Shown here: piece by piece, positions 41,585 to 50,438 of the stretch
Layout of the letters: each line of letters starts with the position of its first letter
How positions within the stretch are numbered: the first letter of the stretch is position 1
DNA from: CAVSCR01 sp963726575
GTDB lineage: Bacteria; Actinomycetota; Actinomycetes; JAHEKZ01
Assembly: GCA_963726575.1 (NCBI GenBank)
Contig: CAVSCR010000003.1
Span: 434,001 to 498,000 of the forward strand
Direction: 5' to 3'
Length of the DNA: 64,000 nucleotides
Position numbers and translations under genes: made by a program
Notes under the pieces: generated by a model
What the model was told of the DNA's origin: nothing
Database searches by the model: none
What the model saw: the letters and a program-made list of their open reading frames with translations, nothing else

Positions 41585-41926
41585 TCACGACTGCACCCCC
41601 AGCCGTTCGCTGCCGGGCAACGCGGCGACCAGGCGCTGGAACGCATCATCGGCCAGGGCGTAGTCGATCCACCGGCCACGCCGGCTCGTCGTCACCAGCC
41701 CCGAATCCCTCAGCACCTTCAGGTGGTAGCTGAGCAGGTTCGCCGCGATCGGGACGTGCTCCTGCAGGTTGCACACGCACGAAGGCGCGTCAGCCAACCG
41801 CTGCAGCACCGACCACCGCACCGGATCGGCCACCGCCGCCAACAACGACACAGACGCGTCGGCGTGCTCGGCCGACGCCGAGACGCCGACCACGTGGCTC
41901 ATATCAGTGGCTGTTGAATCAATCAC
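41585..41926 (-). CDS. arsR: ArsR-family arsenic-responsive repressor
   Basis: The 113-residue winged-helix protein has A-D-P-V-R-W-S-V-L-Q-R-L, a C-V-C pair at the start of the recognition region (P-S-C-V-C-N-L-Q, the ELCVCDL-like arsenic-binding site) and L-L-S-Y-H-L-K-V-L. It should repress until As(III) binds. The GTG start at 41926 lies six bases after a TATACT -10 element, so the mRNA is probably leaderless; ATG 41902 is the alternative. It leads the minus-strand permease/thioredoxin genes. Confidence 0.9.
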   Translation of the reverse strand: MIDSTATDMSHVVGVSASAEHADASVSLLAAVADPVRWSVLQRLADAPSCVCNLQEHVPIAANLLSYHLKVLRDSGLVTTSRRGRWIDYALADDAFQRLVAALPGSERLGVQS

Positions 41927-41938
41927 AATTGAAGTATA
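41919..41938 (-). promoter_or_regulatory. -10 element and ArsR-type operator of arsR
   Basis: TATACT at 41933-41938 (minus) is a good -10 element. Overlapping the transcription start is TCAA-N6-TTGA (41919-41932), the dyad spacing typical of ArsR boxes. Binding there would occlude the promoter. Confidence 0.7.
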
Positions 41939-42025
41939 CCGAGGGGGCTGCGTCAGCCGAAGGGCCTTTCGGCCTGCTCTCGGGGGGTCAGGAACTCCAG
42001 CGCCTGTGACGTTTGCTCACTGTTC

Positions 42026-42057
42026 ATTGACTCAATCTTGACTGAGGGAACGTTCCC
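42026..42057 (+). promoter_or_regulatory. Two perfect palindromes ahead of the arsR-phosphatase fusion
   Basis: ATTGACTCAAT (42026-42036) and GGGAACGTTCCC (42046-42057) are each self-complementary. The first shares TTGA/TCAA half-sites with the dyad upstream of arsR; the second is different and may bind the fusion protein itself. They favour a translation start downstream of 42057. Confidence 0.6.
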
Positions 42058-42073
42058 CAGCGATCGTGAGCAC

Positions 42074-42820
42074 GTGACCCGAACACGGCGGCAGCGACCG
42101 GTGACCCAGGCGGGGGCCGCGGACGTTTTGCGATCGGCGGAGTTGCAGCGTCGGGCGGTCCGGCACGCGACTCTGGCCGACGTGTCCCGGCTGGCGATCG
42201 TCGACGCACTGGCGATGACCGACCTGTCCCCGGTCGAGGTGGGCCGTCTGCTGGACGCCCCGTCGAACCTTGTGGCCCACCACCTGAAGGTGCTGCGCCA
42301 AGCCGGCCTGATCACCCAGGTGCGCTCGGAAGGCGACGCCCGCCGGACCTACCTCCAGCTCGTGCCCGATGCCCTGGATGGGCTGATCGTCCCGGCCCGG
42401 TGGCACGCCGAACGGGTGGTGTTCGTCTGTGAGGGCAATTCGGCCCGCTCCCAGCTGGCCGCAGCTTTGTGGCGACAACAGTCAACGATGCCGGTCGCCT
42501 CGGCAGGCACCCACCCGGCCGAACGGGTGCACCCCGGCGCGATCTCGACCGCCAAACGCCACCGGGTCCCGATCGGCCGACCAACCACTCACCACCTCGC
42601 CGAGGTGATCCAGGACAGCGACCTGCTGGTCGCTTTGTGCGACGAAGCCCACGAAGAACTCACCGCGGCCGGCACCCCCCAGCAGGAACTGCACTGGTCG
42701 ATCCCCGACCCGGTGCGGGTGGGAACCGATGAGGCGTTCGACCTGGCCTTCGAGCAGATCGCCGACCGCGTCCGTCTGGCTGCCTTAGCGAACGAGCCCA
42801 ACCTGGAGGTCCGGACATGA
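42074..42820 (+). CDS. ArsR-type regulator fused to low-MW tyrosine phosphatase/arsenate reductase domain
   Basis: The product has a winged-helix domain (residues about 15-95: S-R-L-A-I-V-D-A-L ... N-L-V-A-H-H-L-K-V-L-R-Q-A-G-L) without the C-V-C site of ArsR, then a LMWPc domain with the CX5R loop V-C-E-G-N-S-A-R-S-Q (about 120) and a later D-P-V-R-V-G-T. It may sense arsenate or phosphate by catalysis, or reduce arsenate. GTG 42074 is chosen because the palindromes lie upstream; TTG 42038 is the longer alternative. The stop overlaps arsC by four bases. Confidence 0.85.
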   Translation: MTRTRRQRPVTQAGAADVLRSAELQRRAVRHATLADVSRLAIVDALAMTDLSPVEVGRLLDAPSNLVAHHLKVLRQAGLITQVRSEGDARRTYLQLVPDALDGLIVPARWHAERVVFVCEGNSARSQLAAALWRQQSTMPVASAGTHPAERVHPGAISTAKRHRVPIGRPTTHHLAEVIQDSDLLVALCDEAHEELTAAGTPQQELHWSIPDPVRVGTDEAFDLAFEQIADRVRLAALANEPNLEVRT

Positions 42821-43479
42821 CCCAGCCGACTATCCAGCCGGTGTCGATCGACCACCAGCTCGCCATGCACACCGCTGCCACCAACCTGCAGAAGAAGTTT
42901 GCCGGCGTGTTCAGCCAGGAAACCATCGAGCGCTTCCTGACCAGCAGCTACGACCAGTTCGCGGCCACCAGCACCGTCCCCAACTTCCTGCCACTGCTCG
43001 CCGAACGGTTCGCGGCCCAGCGACTCACCGCCCTCGCCCGGGTCGAGGGCAAGGCCAGCGACGGCCAGCCAATCGTCTTGTTCTTGTGCGTGCACAACGC
43101 CGGCCGCTCCCAGATGGCCATGGGCTTCTTCCAACAGCTCGCCGGCGACCGTGCGGTCGCCTGGTCCGGGGGCAGCGAACCCGGCTCAGAAGTGAACCCC
43201 GCCGCGGTCGATGCCATGCGCGAGCGCGGCATCGACATCTCCACCGAGTTCCCCAAACCGTGGACCGAAGAAGTCATTCGGGCCGCCGACGTCGTGGTCA
43301 CCATGGGGTGCGGGGACGCCTGCCCGCTCTACCCCGGCAAGAAGTACCTCGACTGGGAGCTCGACGACCCCGCCGGAAAGACCGTCGACGACGTCCGGCC
43401 GATCCGCGACGAGATCGAACGACGCGTCCGTGACCTGCTCGCCTCACTCGACGTGCCGACGACAGGCGGACAAATGTGA
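42817..43479 (+). CDS. arsC: Arsenate reductase with N-terminal three-helix domain (mycothiol type)
   Basis: The 220-residue protein has an N-terminal helical domain (about 15-75) and a LMWPTP-fold reductase with nucleophile C91-V-H-N-A-G-R-S-Q and a second Cys region M-G-C165-G-D-A-C169-P-L. This architecture is that of Corynebacterium ArsC1'-type enzymes, which reduce arsenate with mycothiol and mycoredoxin or with thioredoxin. Start ATG overlaps the upstream fusion gene. The genome also encodes a mycoredoxin (59280). Confidence 0.92.
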   Translation: MTQPTIQPVSIDHQLAMHTAATNLQKKFAGVFSQETIERFLTSSYDQFAATSTVPNFLPLLAERFAAQRLTALARVEGKASDGQPIVLFLCVHNAGRSQMAMGFFQQLAGDRAVAWSGGSEPGSEVNPAAVDAMRERGIDISTEFPKPWTEEVIRAADVVVTMGCGDACPLYPGKKYLDWELDDPAGKTVDDVRPIRDEIERRVRDLLASLDVPTTGGQM

Positions 43480-43703
43480 ACGCGCGAACACCAACGTTCC
43501 CCGATCGAGCCGGCACCATGCTCAGTCGGCTGCTACGACCAGACCGCCACCCCGTGCTCCGACTCATCGAGGACCAGCCACTCACCGTGGCCGACATCCT
43601 CGCGGCCACTCCGCAACCCACCGCACGAGCAGACCCGCAGGTACCACCACCCGGCGCGACTGCGCCCCAACGTCAACGCCCCACACCCGGCTGGGGTTCT
43701 TGA
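43476..43703 (+). CDS. Small hypothetical protein
   Basis: The 75-residue reading frame starts at a GTG overlapping the arsC stop (GTGA). The first ~45 residues (L-R-P-D-R-H-P-V-L-R-L-I-E-D-Q-P-L-T-V-A) are plausible protein; the rest is Pro/Ala/Gln-rich. It may be a truncated gene at the island's right part. No family recognised. Confidence 0.45.
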   Translation: MNARTPTFPDRAGTMLSRLLRPDRHPVLRLIEDQPLTVADILAATPQPTARADPQVPPPGATAPQRQRPTPGWGS

Positions 43704-44107
43704 CCTAGACGCCCGTGAGCGGTTCAGCGCGAGGGCGGCCCGTAGCGTCGATCCGGAACTGCGGGGCTTCCTCTGCCGCGCGACCGCAGCGCCTCGGGCA
43801 TACAGAGAAACAAGCCGGATGAGGCGCGACGCTCGTCGAGGTGCCCGTGGCTCTCTCGCTCGCCAGCGACCTCGGCCCGCGCCAACCCGTTGCACACGTA
43901 CCGCGGTGGTGGCCAACCCCCAATGCGCCAGGCTGCTGTTCGCATTGCGTTTTCGACCCAGAGGTCAAACGCCCTGACGGACCGCCGGTGCAGATGGGAC
44001 GTCCACGAGCATCCCCGCGCGTCCACCAGAGTCGAGCCAACCGGCAACGGTGCCACCGTCACGGTGCCCCATGTCGGCAAGCTTGCCGACATTCCGCCAA
44101 CACAGAA
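43704..44107. other. Island right-end DNA, no recognisable gene
   Basis: Open frames occur on both strands (for example 43724-44092 minus) but none has convincing family features, a ribosome-binding site or an integrase motif. This is where an integrase would be expected if one had been lost. Confidence 0.45.
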
Positions 44108-44138
44108 TCAGGGCCATGATCGATGATCATGGCCCTGA
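44108..44138 (-). terminator. Perfect 14-bp hairpin downstream of tRNA-fMet
   Basis: TCAGGGCCATGATC (44108-44121), a 3-base loop and GATCATGGCCCTGA form a perfect stem starting 14 bases beyond the tRNA 3' end in the direction of transcription. The following minus-strand bases are TTCTGTG. It lies on the island side, so the island supplies the present tRNA terminator. Confidence 0.75.
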
Positions 44139-44151
44139 CCTGCGTAAACAT

Positions 44152-44228
44152 TGGTAGCGGGGGCAGGATTTGAACCTGCGACCTCTGGGTTATGAGCCCA
44201 GCGAGCTACCGAGCTGCTCCACCCCGCG
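44152..44228 (-). tRNA. Initiator tRNA-fMet (CAT)
   Basis: The 77 bases (with encoded CCA at 44152-44154) fold as a tRNA: acceptor C-G-C-G-G-G-G, D-arm A-G-C-A-G-C-T-C-G-G-T-A-G-C-T, anticodon CAT at 44192-44194 and T-loop G-T-T-C-A-A-A-T-C. The anticodon stem GGG/CCC pairs and unpaired position 1-72 are the marks of initiator tRNA. The gene is the insertion site of the arsenic island. Confidence 0.97.
44154..44198 (-). repeat. 45-bp attachment-site copy inside intact tRNA-fMet
   Basis: Identical to 39851-39895. This copy completes the functional tRNA, so it marks the near edge of the island. Confidence 0.95.
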
Positions 44229-44255
44229 CCAACACGTTTGCCGTGCCGGGTCAGT

Positions 44256-47200
44256 CTAGGTGAGCCCGGTCGCGTCGACCAAGTCCGGGGGCGGTCGGCC
44301 GCCGTCGCCGAGCCAGGCGGCCGCTGTGGGACTGCTCGTGGATCCGCTCGGCGTCGGCGTGGGTGAGGGAGAGCCCGATCCTGGCGTGCTGGGCGGGTTC
44401 ACGCCGAGCTGCTGGGCGGCCTGCTCGGCCCGCTTCAACGCAGCCGCCAAGCGCGCCTGGGCCGCGCCATATGCGGCGAAGTCGCCCTTCGCCAGGGCGG
44501 CCTGGCCGTCTGCATACGCCTGATTTGCATCGGCGATGGCACGGACCAACTGTGCCTTGGCGCTCCCTGTGTTCGCTCCCGGCTGGCCACCTCCCGGCGT
44601 CGTGCCCAGCGCCTCGGCTAGCGACGCGGGGAACGTGCGCTGGAAGCCGACCGAGCTGCCGAACGACGTCAGGACGTAGCGCAACAGGGGGTACGACGCC
44701 GTCGTGCTGCTGGAACGCACGTAGACCGGCTCGACGTACAACAAGGACTGCCCGACCGGCAACGTCAGCAGATTGCCGAGGTCGACTTCGGACCCGCCCT
44801 TACGCAGCAGACTCAGCTGTTCGGAGACCTTGGTGGTGGACTCGAAGTTGTTCTGCATCTGGCCCGGGCCCGGGATCGTGGTGTCGCGCGGGAGCTGCAG
44901 CACTTCGATCCGACCGTAGTTCGGGTCCGATCGGGTCGCTGTTCACCGCCATGAACGCCGCCAGCGTGTCTCGTTTCGACGGCGAGAACGTCGTGGTGAG
45001 CGAGTACGTGGGCGCCGGGCTATCGGGCATCTGCAGAGTCAGGTAGTACGGCGGCTGCGGAATGGTTCCCGGAGGCACGGTCGGGTCACCCGGAACCCGC
45101 CAGACGTCCTGGCCACCGTAGAAGGCGGACGCGTCCTGCACGTGGTACTGGGCGAAGATCTCGCGCTGCGCCTTGAACAGGTCCTCGGGGTAGCGCATGT
45201 GGGCCATCAGTTCGGGACTGATGGCGCCGTACGGCTGGACGGTTCCGGGGTAGACCTTCTCCCAGGTCTGCGAGCACCGGGTCCACGGGACTCCCGGGCG
45301 GGTTCCACGCATACAACGTCACGGTGCCGTCGTAGGCGTCGACAGTGGCCTTGACGGAGTTGCGGATGTAGTTGATCCCGTTGGACGACTGAGTGGTGGT
45401 CGCGTTGGTCTGCGCCTGCAGCGAGTCTGCGGTCACCTGACCGAACTGGGCCTGCTGGCTGTAGGGGTACGCGTCCGTCGTCGTGTAGCCGTCGACGATC
45501 CACACGATGTGGCCATCAACTGCGGCCGGGTACGGGTCGCCGTCGAGCGTGAGCCAGGGCGCCACCTCCTGGATCCGTTGTCGCGGCTCACGCGTGTACA
45601 GGATGCGCGACTGCGAGTTCACCTGGTCGGACAAGATGATGTTGCTCTCCTGGAACTTCACCGCGTAGACGAACTGGTTGAACAGCGAACCGACCGGAAC
45701 CCCACCTTTGCCGGTGTACGTGTAGTTGTCCTGACCCGTCCCGCCAGGGGTGTCAGACGGCCGGTCCAGCTCCTGCGGAGTCGAGCCGGCGGGACCGCCG
45801 ACGATCGAGTAGCTGGGCGACTGCTCGCCGAAGTAGATCCGCGGCTGGTCGATCGCCAGCTTCCCCGTCGGGGAATGTTCTTCTCGACGAAGACCGGCTG
45901 GCCGTCGGACGTCGCGCGGTCGCCGTACGCGGCCACGAGTCCGTACCCGTGGGTGTAGACGGTGTGCTCGTTGATCCAGTTCTGCTGGGTGCTCGGGATT
46001 CCGTCGAGGTTCAGCTCCCGAGGCGCGATCACCACGTCTTCCTGCGGGTGGCTGTTCAGGGTGTACCGGTCGATGTCCAGTGGGTCGGTGAACATGTAGT
46101 AGCCACGGATCTGCTGGAGCTGGTCGAACGTGGCGGTGATCCTGGCCGGGTCCATCAAGCGAACGTTCTGGATCGTTCCCTTGGACTTGCGCACCTCGCG
46201 AACCGTCGGAGCCGCCGTGGGGTTGTAACCGGGCGGCACGTTGGTGCACGAGAGTGGAACCGAAGAGGTGTCCGACGGACATCCAGCGATGCCGTACGCA
46301 GTGCGCGTGGCGTCGATGTTCCGCTGGATGTAGGGCTGCTCCTTCACCGACTGGCTAGGTGTCACCGTGAACTGCTGGACCAAGGCAGGGTAGATCCCCC
46401 CGATCACCACCGACGAGACGACGACGAGCCCGAAGCTCAGCCAGGCCAGGGTCCACGAGGAGCGGAACGCGTTGACGAAGAACATGATCGCGGCGATCAG
46501 CGCCACCGCGCAGAGGATGTTCTTCGCGGGTAGCACCGCGTGTATAGCGGTGTAACCCGCGCCGTTCACCTGCCAGAACTTTCCGTCGACCAGCGCGTAG
46601 CGGTCGAGCCAGTAGGCCACTGCCTTCAACAGCAGAAACAGGCCGATGAGGATCGACAGCTGCGTGCGCGCCGCGGCCGAGGTGCGCTCGGCGCCTGGCG
46701 TCTGCAGCCGGATTCCGCCATAGATGTACTGCGTGACGACGGCGACCAGCAAGCACACCAGCACGACGCTCATGGCGATGGTCAACACAAGTCTCAGCGT
46801 CGGGAGCGTGAACACGTAGAACCCGTCGTCCAAGTGGAAGACGGGATCCTGCTGACCGAAGTAGGAGCGGTACCAGAACAGCAGGAAGGTGCGCCACTGG
46901 CTGGCCGCGGACAGTGCTGTGAACAGCCCGAAGAATCCGGCCACCGCGAAGAGCAGAGCGCGCCGGTACGGCTCCAGCGCGAGGCGGTAACGATCCAGAC
47001 TCTGCTGCTCCAGCGACACCGACCGGAATGGCGGTCGTGTGCGGTACGCCCACCACCCGACCACGGCCACGGACCCCGACATCAACAAGAAGAACACCAC
47101 GAACAGCAGTGCTCGCACCTTGAGCTGCTTGGTGTAGACGCTGGTATAGCCGACGGACTTGAACCACAACCAGTTCGTGTAGAAGCCCACGAAGATGAGG

Positions 47201-47328
47201 AACAGGCTGATCAGCACCGCCAGGATGATCAGGGTCGGCAACAGCGCGCCTCGCCGCCGCCTGGGTGCTGCACCGCCTGGCGGGCTCGGAGGCGCTGGCT
47301 CAGAAGGCGGCGGCGCTTGGTACGTCAC
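44256..47328 (-). pseudogene. UPF0182 large membrane protein, three apparent frameshifts
   Basis: Together the fragments encode a protein of about 1020 residues like mycobacterial Rv3193c: seven helices in the first ~330 residues, then a large extracytoplasmic domain and an acidic/Pro-rich tail. Start is GTG 47328. The frame breaks near 45871 (after F-V-E-K-N-I-P), near 45272 (between D-P-V-L and Q-T-W-E-K-V-Y-P-G-T) and near 44929 (between A-V-N-S-D-P and D-P-N-Y-G-R-I-E-V-L). Each is repaired by a single base: one missing C, then an extra base twice. Coding quality is good throughout, which favours sequencing error. Function of the family is unknown. Confidence 0.88.
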
Positions 47329-47370
47329 CTGCCCACCGTAACCCGCGGACCGTGCGCCAAGATCCTCGGC

Positions 47371-47898
47371 ATGACCGCCGCACTCGCTGCCGCCGTGCGC
47401 GACATCGAACGCCACGTGGCGCGAGCCGGGTGGGACGGACCCACGAGGTTGTACGCGTTGGTGCCGACCGGTGCGCTGCTGACGGCGCAGCCAGAACTGA
47501 GCGACGCCCTCGCACCGCCTGGTTCAGCCGGCGCCCTGGCGCCGGACCACCTGACGCCGGTGGAGCAGGAGCAGCTGCCGCCGCACGACACGGTGCTCGG
47601 TCTGTTGGCCCAGGTCGCCTGGCCGGACGAAGTCACAGGAGCCGCCCTCGTCATCGAGCGGGTCACGCTGCCGCCCGAGGCCGAGGCGGAGCTCCCCGTC
47701 GACCCGGCCCGAGCACAGGCCTACGCAGCGACCCACCCCCAGCGACACGAGGTCCGGCTGGTCGTCGCAGTGCTGCGCGAGGGCAGCCACTCCTGTGCGT
47801 TGCGCTCGCGTGCCCACGACGCCGATGACGCCGTGCTGGTCGCGCCGGATCTGGTCCCAGACCTGGCGGCTGCCCTTGCCGCGACGTTCGCCCCGTGA
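47371..47898 (+). CDS. PPA1309 family protein
   Basis: The 175-residue cytosolic protein (A-L-A-A-A-V-R-D-I-E-R-H-V-A-R-A-G-W-D-G-P-T-R-L-Y-A split here over the N-terminus) has the look of the actinobacterial PPA1309 family, always found beside UPF0182 and the PDZ protease. The mid-region L-G-L-L-A-Q-V-A-W-P and the late G-S-H-S-C-A-L-R are characteristic. Function unknown. It diverges from the UPF0182 gene across 42 bases; ATG 47371 is the only reasonable start. Confidence 0.82.
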   Translation: MTAALAAAVRDIERHVARAGWDGPTRLYALVPTGALLTAQPELSDALAPPGSAGALAPDHLTPVEQEQLPPHDTVLGLLAQVAWPDEVTGAALVIERVTLPPEAEAELPVDPARAQAYAATHPQRHEVRLVVAVLREGSHSCALRSRAHDADDAVLVAPDLVPDLAAALAATFAP

Positions 47899-47907
47899 GG
47901 GACGCGC

Positions 47908-48969
47908 TCAGGCGGCCGAGCACGTGGGCAGGTCGGTGTGCCCGCTGGCCAGCGACTCCAGGGCGTGCACCGCGTCGGTGAGCGTGCTCACCTTGACCAC
48001 CTGCAGGCCGCTCGGCACAGCGCCGACCACTTCGTCGCAGTTGCTCGAAGGGGCCAAGAACACCGTCGCACCGGCGTCCCGGGCGCCCACCATCTTCTGG
48101 GCGATCCCGCCGATCGGACCCACCCGGCCCTTGATCGAGATCGTGCCGGTTCCGGCGATATGTGCCCCGTTGGTGAGCTCCCCAGGTGTGAGCTGGTCGA
48201 TGATCGCGAGCGAGAACATCATTCCGGCGCTGGGACCGCCCACCGATCCGAGCTTGATCCGAGCCTTCACCGGGCCCACATAGATCACTCCGGGAATGAT
48301 GCCGATCACCGCGCGGCTCGGGTCGTCGGGCGAGGCCTGCGTCGTGATGACGACGTCTTGCTGCTGGCCGCCACGGAGCACAGTGAGCGTGACGTCGGCG
48401 CCTGGTTGGCGATCGGCGATCGCGGTGCGCACATCGTCCACCGTGGTGACCGACTTCCCATCCACGGCGAGGATGCGATCGCCGGCATGCAGCACTCCGT
48501 CGGCCGGCTCACCCGCAATCACCGTCTGAACCACGAGCACAGGTTTCACGTCGTACCCGAGGTAGGTCTGCGCTGCACCGACCGCAGTGTTCTGCGACAG
48601 CACCATTTCCTGGCTCGCCTCTTGCTGCACCTGTGTCGCGGACGTCGAGGGCGGGTACAACAGCGCGCGCGGGAGCACCGCGACAGTCGGATCGATCCAG
48701 CCGCGCATGGCCTGCAGCAACGACACCGACGTTCCGGGTGCCCCGAGTTCGTACACGGTGACGGCGTCCAGCGCGCCGGACGTCGGATACGTCGGGCGCC
48801 CCTTGATCTCGATGACCTTCTGGTCGCCCACACTCCCCAGCGTGTTGAACGTCGGCCCGGGGCTCAGCGTCACGTAGGGCACCGGAATCATCGCGGCGAC
48901 GGCGAGCAGACCGAGCAGCAGGACCGAGGCCATGAGCAAACGGGTTGCCCGCGAGGTGGGGAGGTGCAC
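47908..48969 (-). CDS. Membrane-anchored PDZ/Lon-type (S16) serine protease
   Basis: The 353-residue protein has one N-terminal helix (L-L-M-A-S-V-L-L-L-G-L-L), a PDZ domain around residues 150-215 (G-D-R-I-L-A-V-D-G) and a C-terminal Lon-like proteolytic domain with catalytic Ser in G-G-P-S-A-G-M-M-F and Lys in G-G-I-A-Q-K-M-V-G-A. The Ser-Lys dyad is intact. It is the actinobacterial Rv3194c type (YlbL-like), acting outside the membrane; substrates are unknown. Confidence 0.92.
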   Translation of the reverse strand: MHLPTSRATRLLMASVLLLGLLAVAAMIPVPYVTLSPGPTFNTLGSVGDQKVIEIKGRPTYPTSGALDAVTVYELGAPGTSVSLLQAMRGWIDPTVAVLPRALLYPPSTSATQVQQEASQEMVLSQNTAVGAAQTYLGYDVKPVLVVQTVIAGEPADGVLHAGDRILAVDGKSVTTVDDVRTAIADRQPGADVTLTVLRGGQQQDVVITTQASPDDPSRAVIGIIPGVIYVGPVKARIKLGSVGGPSAGMMFSLAIIDQLTPGELTNGAHIAGTGTISIKGRVGPIGGIAQKMVGARDAGATVFLAPSSNCDEVVGAVPSGLQVVKVSTLTDAVHALESLASGHTDLPTCSAA

Positions 48970-48971
48970 GT

Positions 48972-49172
48972 TCAGGACTCGTCGACGCGCTGATCGGTGT
49001 CAGACGGCTCGATCGGTGCCGCGGGCTGCCCGAGCGCGGACAGGAAGCGCTGGTGCTCTGCCAGCGAGTCGTGCGTGTCGACGCGGCGCTTGGGCCGGCT
49101 CACCCAGGTCACCCACACCACGGCCAATGCCGTGGCCACGAGGGGGATGAGCCACCACGCGAGCGCCTTCAC
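48972..49172 (-). CDS. Small single-pass membrane protein
   Basis: From GTG 49172 the 66-residue product is one hydrophobic helix (L-A-W-W-L-I-P-L-V-A-T-A-L-A-V-V-W-V-T-W) followed by a basic turn R-P-K-R-R and an acidic tail. A TGATGGGG lies just upstream. The stop is two bases before the protease start, so they form an operon. Similar small proteins occur at this position in other actinobacteria; role unknown. Confidence 0.75.
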   Translation of the reverse strand: MKALAWWLIPLVATALAVVWVTWVSRPKRRVDTHDSLAEHQRFLSALGQPAAPIEPSDTDQRVDES

Positions 49173-49242
49173 CCCATCAGCGTAGGCGGCCCCACGGCGT
49201 GGCCGGTAACCGTGGCGGTTGGCGCTGCCGGTGTTGGGCGGC

Positions 49243-50362
49243 TCAGCCGGGCTGACGCCGCCGACGGGCGCGGCGCACCACCAGGGCCGTGCCCAGGGCC
49301 GCAACCGTTGCCCCGGCAGCTCCCGCCGCCTCCCGGCCGCGTCGTCGCGCGACCTGGTGCAGCACCGCGCGCGCCTCCACCAGCAACGCCTCGAGGGCCC
49401 CCGTGTTGTCGTAGGTGGGCTGCCACCCCGCCGCAAGAAGTCGCGTCGGCTCGACGGCCCACGGGTACACCAGGGCAGGAACCGAGCCGGACACCGAGGC
49501 ACCGAGGCGCTGCAACCGATCCGCCGCGCCGAAGACCAGCGACGGCGGCAGGTCGATGCGACGTTTGTGGCAGACGGCCTCGACCTCGCCGTCTTCCAAC
49601 CATCCCGGTGACCCGACGGCGACGACTTCGGACGACGCCACTGCAGCCGGCTCTGCTTCGTCGTTGCGGTCGAGACGTCCATCGATTGCCACCATCACGG
49701 CAGTCGCCAAGTCGTCGACGTGACAGAACTGCCAGGCCATCGAGACGCCGCGCAGCCCCAGTAGCCGAGGTGCAGCAAAGTGACGCGTGACGTCACCGTC
49801 GATACCTTCGGCCACGAGTGCCGCAGGACGCAGAACGACGAGATGCAACTCCTCAGACCTGCGCGCGAGCATCTGTGCGGCGTCCTCCACCGTCTGCAGT
49901 GCGGCAATCACGCCAGGAGCCGGCGGCTCGTCACCGACGTGGTCCTCGGGCATCGGCACCGGGTTGTGGGGATGCGGGCCGTACAGCACGGCACTGGTGA
50001 CGACAACGAGTCGCCGAACCTCACTGCCAGCGAGCGCGCTGAAGAGTCGGTCGGCTGACTCCGTGACGACATGCTCACGGTCGCGGGACGACGTGAGATC
50101 TTCGGCCGGGTCGCGGGCGATGAGCACGACAGCGTCCGCCGAGTGCAGCGCCTGATTGCAGCGCCAGTTCTTGGCTGGGATCCAGCGCCACGATGCGCAC
50201 CGACTCCCCCACCACTTCGCCGCGCTCGCGGGCCAGACCAGCGGCGACGCCCAGCACGATCACCGACTCGCTGGGGCCGCAGACCAACACGTTCGACGCC
50301 CGGCCGGGCTCGTCGCCCTTCGCTCGCCGACGGCTGCGCCCAGAGCGAACGGCCGACGTCAT
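49243..50362 (-). pseudogene. NAD(P)-dependent epimerase/SDR-like protein, apparent frameshift
   Basis: The larger part (49243-50127 and upstream in frame) has SDR-like segments: V-V-L-I-A-R-D, L-V-V-V-T-S-A-V-L-Y-G, V-L-R-P-A-A-L-V and H-V-D-D-L-A. The N-terminal Rossmann strand (S-N-V-L-V-C-G-P-S-E-S-V) lies in another frame starting at ATG 50362. One extra base near 50165-50170 (in the segment read CTGGCGCTGCAATCAG) separates them. The nucleotide-binding Gly motif is degenerate (G-P-S-E-S), so cofactor use is uncertain even if intact. A single helix near the C-terminus precedes R-R-A-R-R-R-R. Confidence 0.7.
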
Positions 50363-50438
50363 CGACCGACCGCCGCGGTTACGGTGGTGTCGACGGTCGG
50401 ACCCGAGCGCACCGACCCATCCTGCCCGAGAGGTGGCC

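Larger units (their letters stand above)
39896..44153. mobile_element. Arsenic-resistance genomic island in tRNA-fMet
   Basis: About 4.26 kb is bounded by the 45-bp direct repeats at 39851-39895 and 44154-44198. Integration at the 3' end of a tRNA gene, keeping the tRNA intact and leaving a fragment at the far edge, is the hallmark of tyrosine-recombinase elements. The cargo is an arsenic operon set read outward from a divergent promoter region. No integrase, excisionase or conjugation gene is recognisable, so the element is degraded, non-autonomous or mobilised in trans. Confidence 0.85.

Noticed and set aside
39896..44153. Integrase or conjugation genes in the arsenic island
   Set aside because: No R-H-R-Y tyrosine recombinase or serine recombinase motif was found in any frame I examined.
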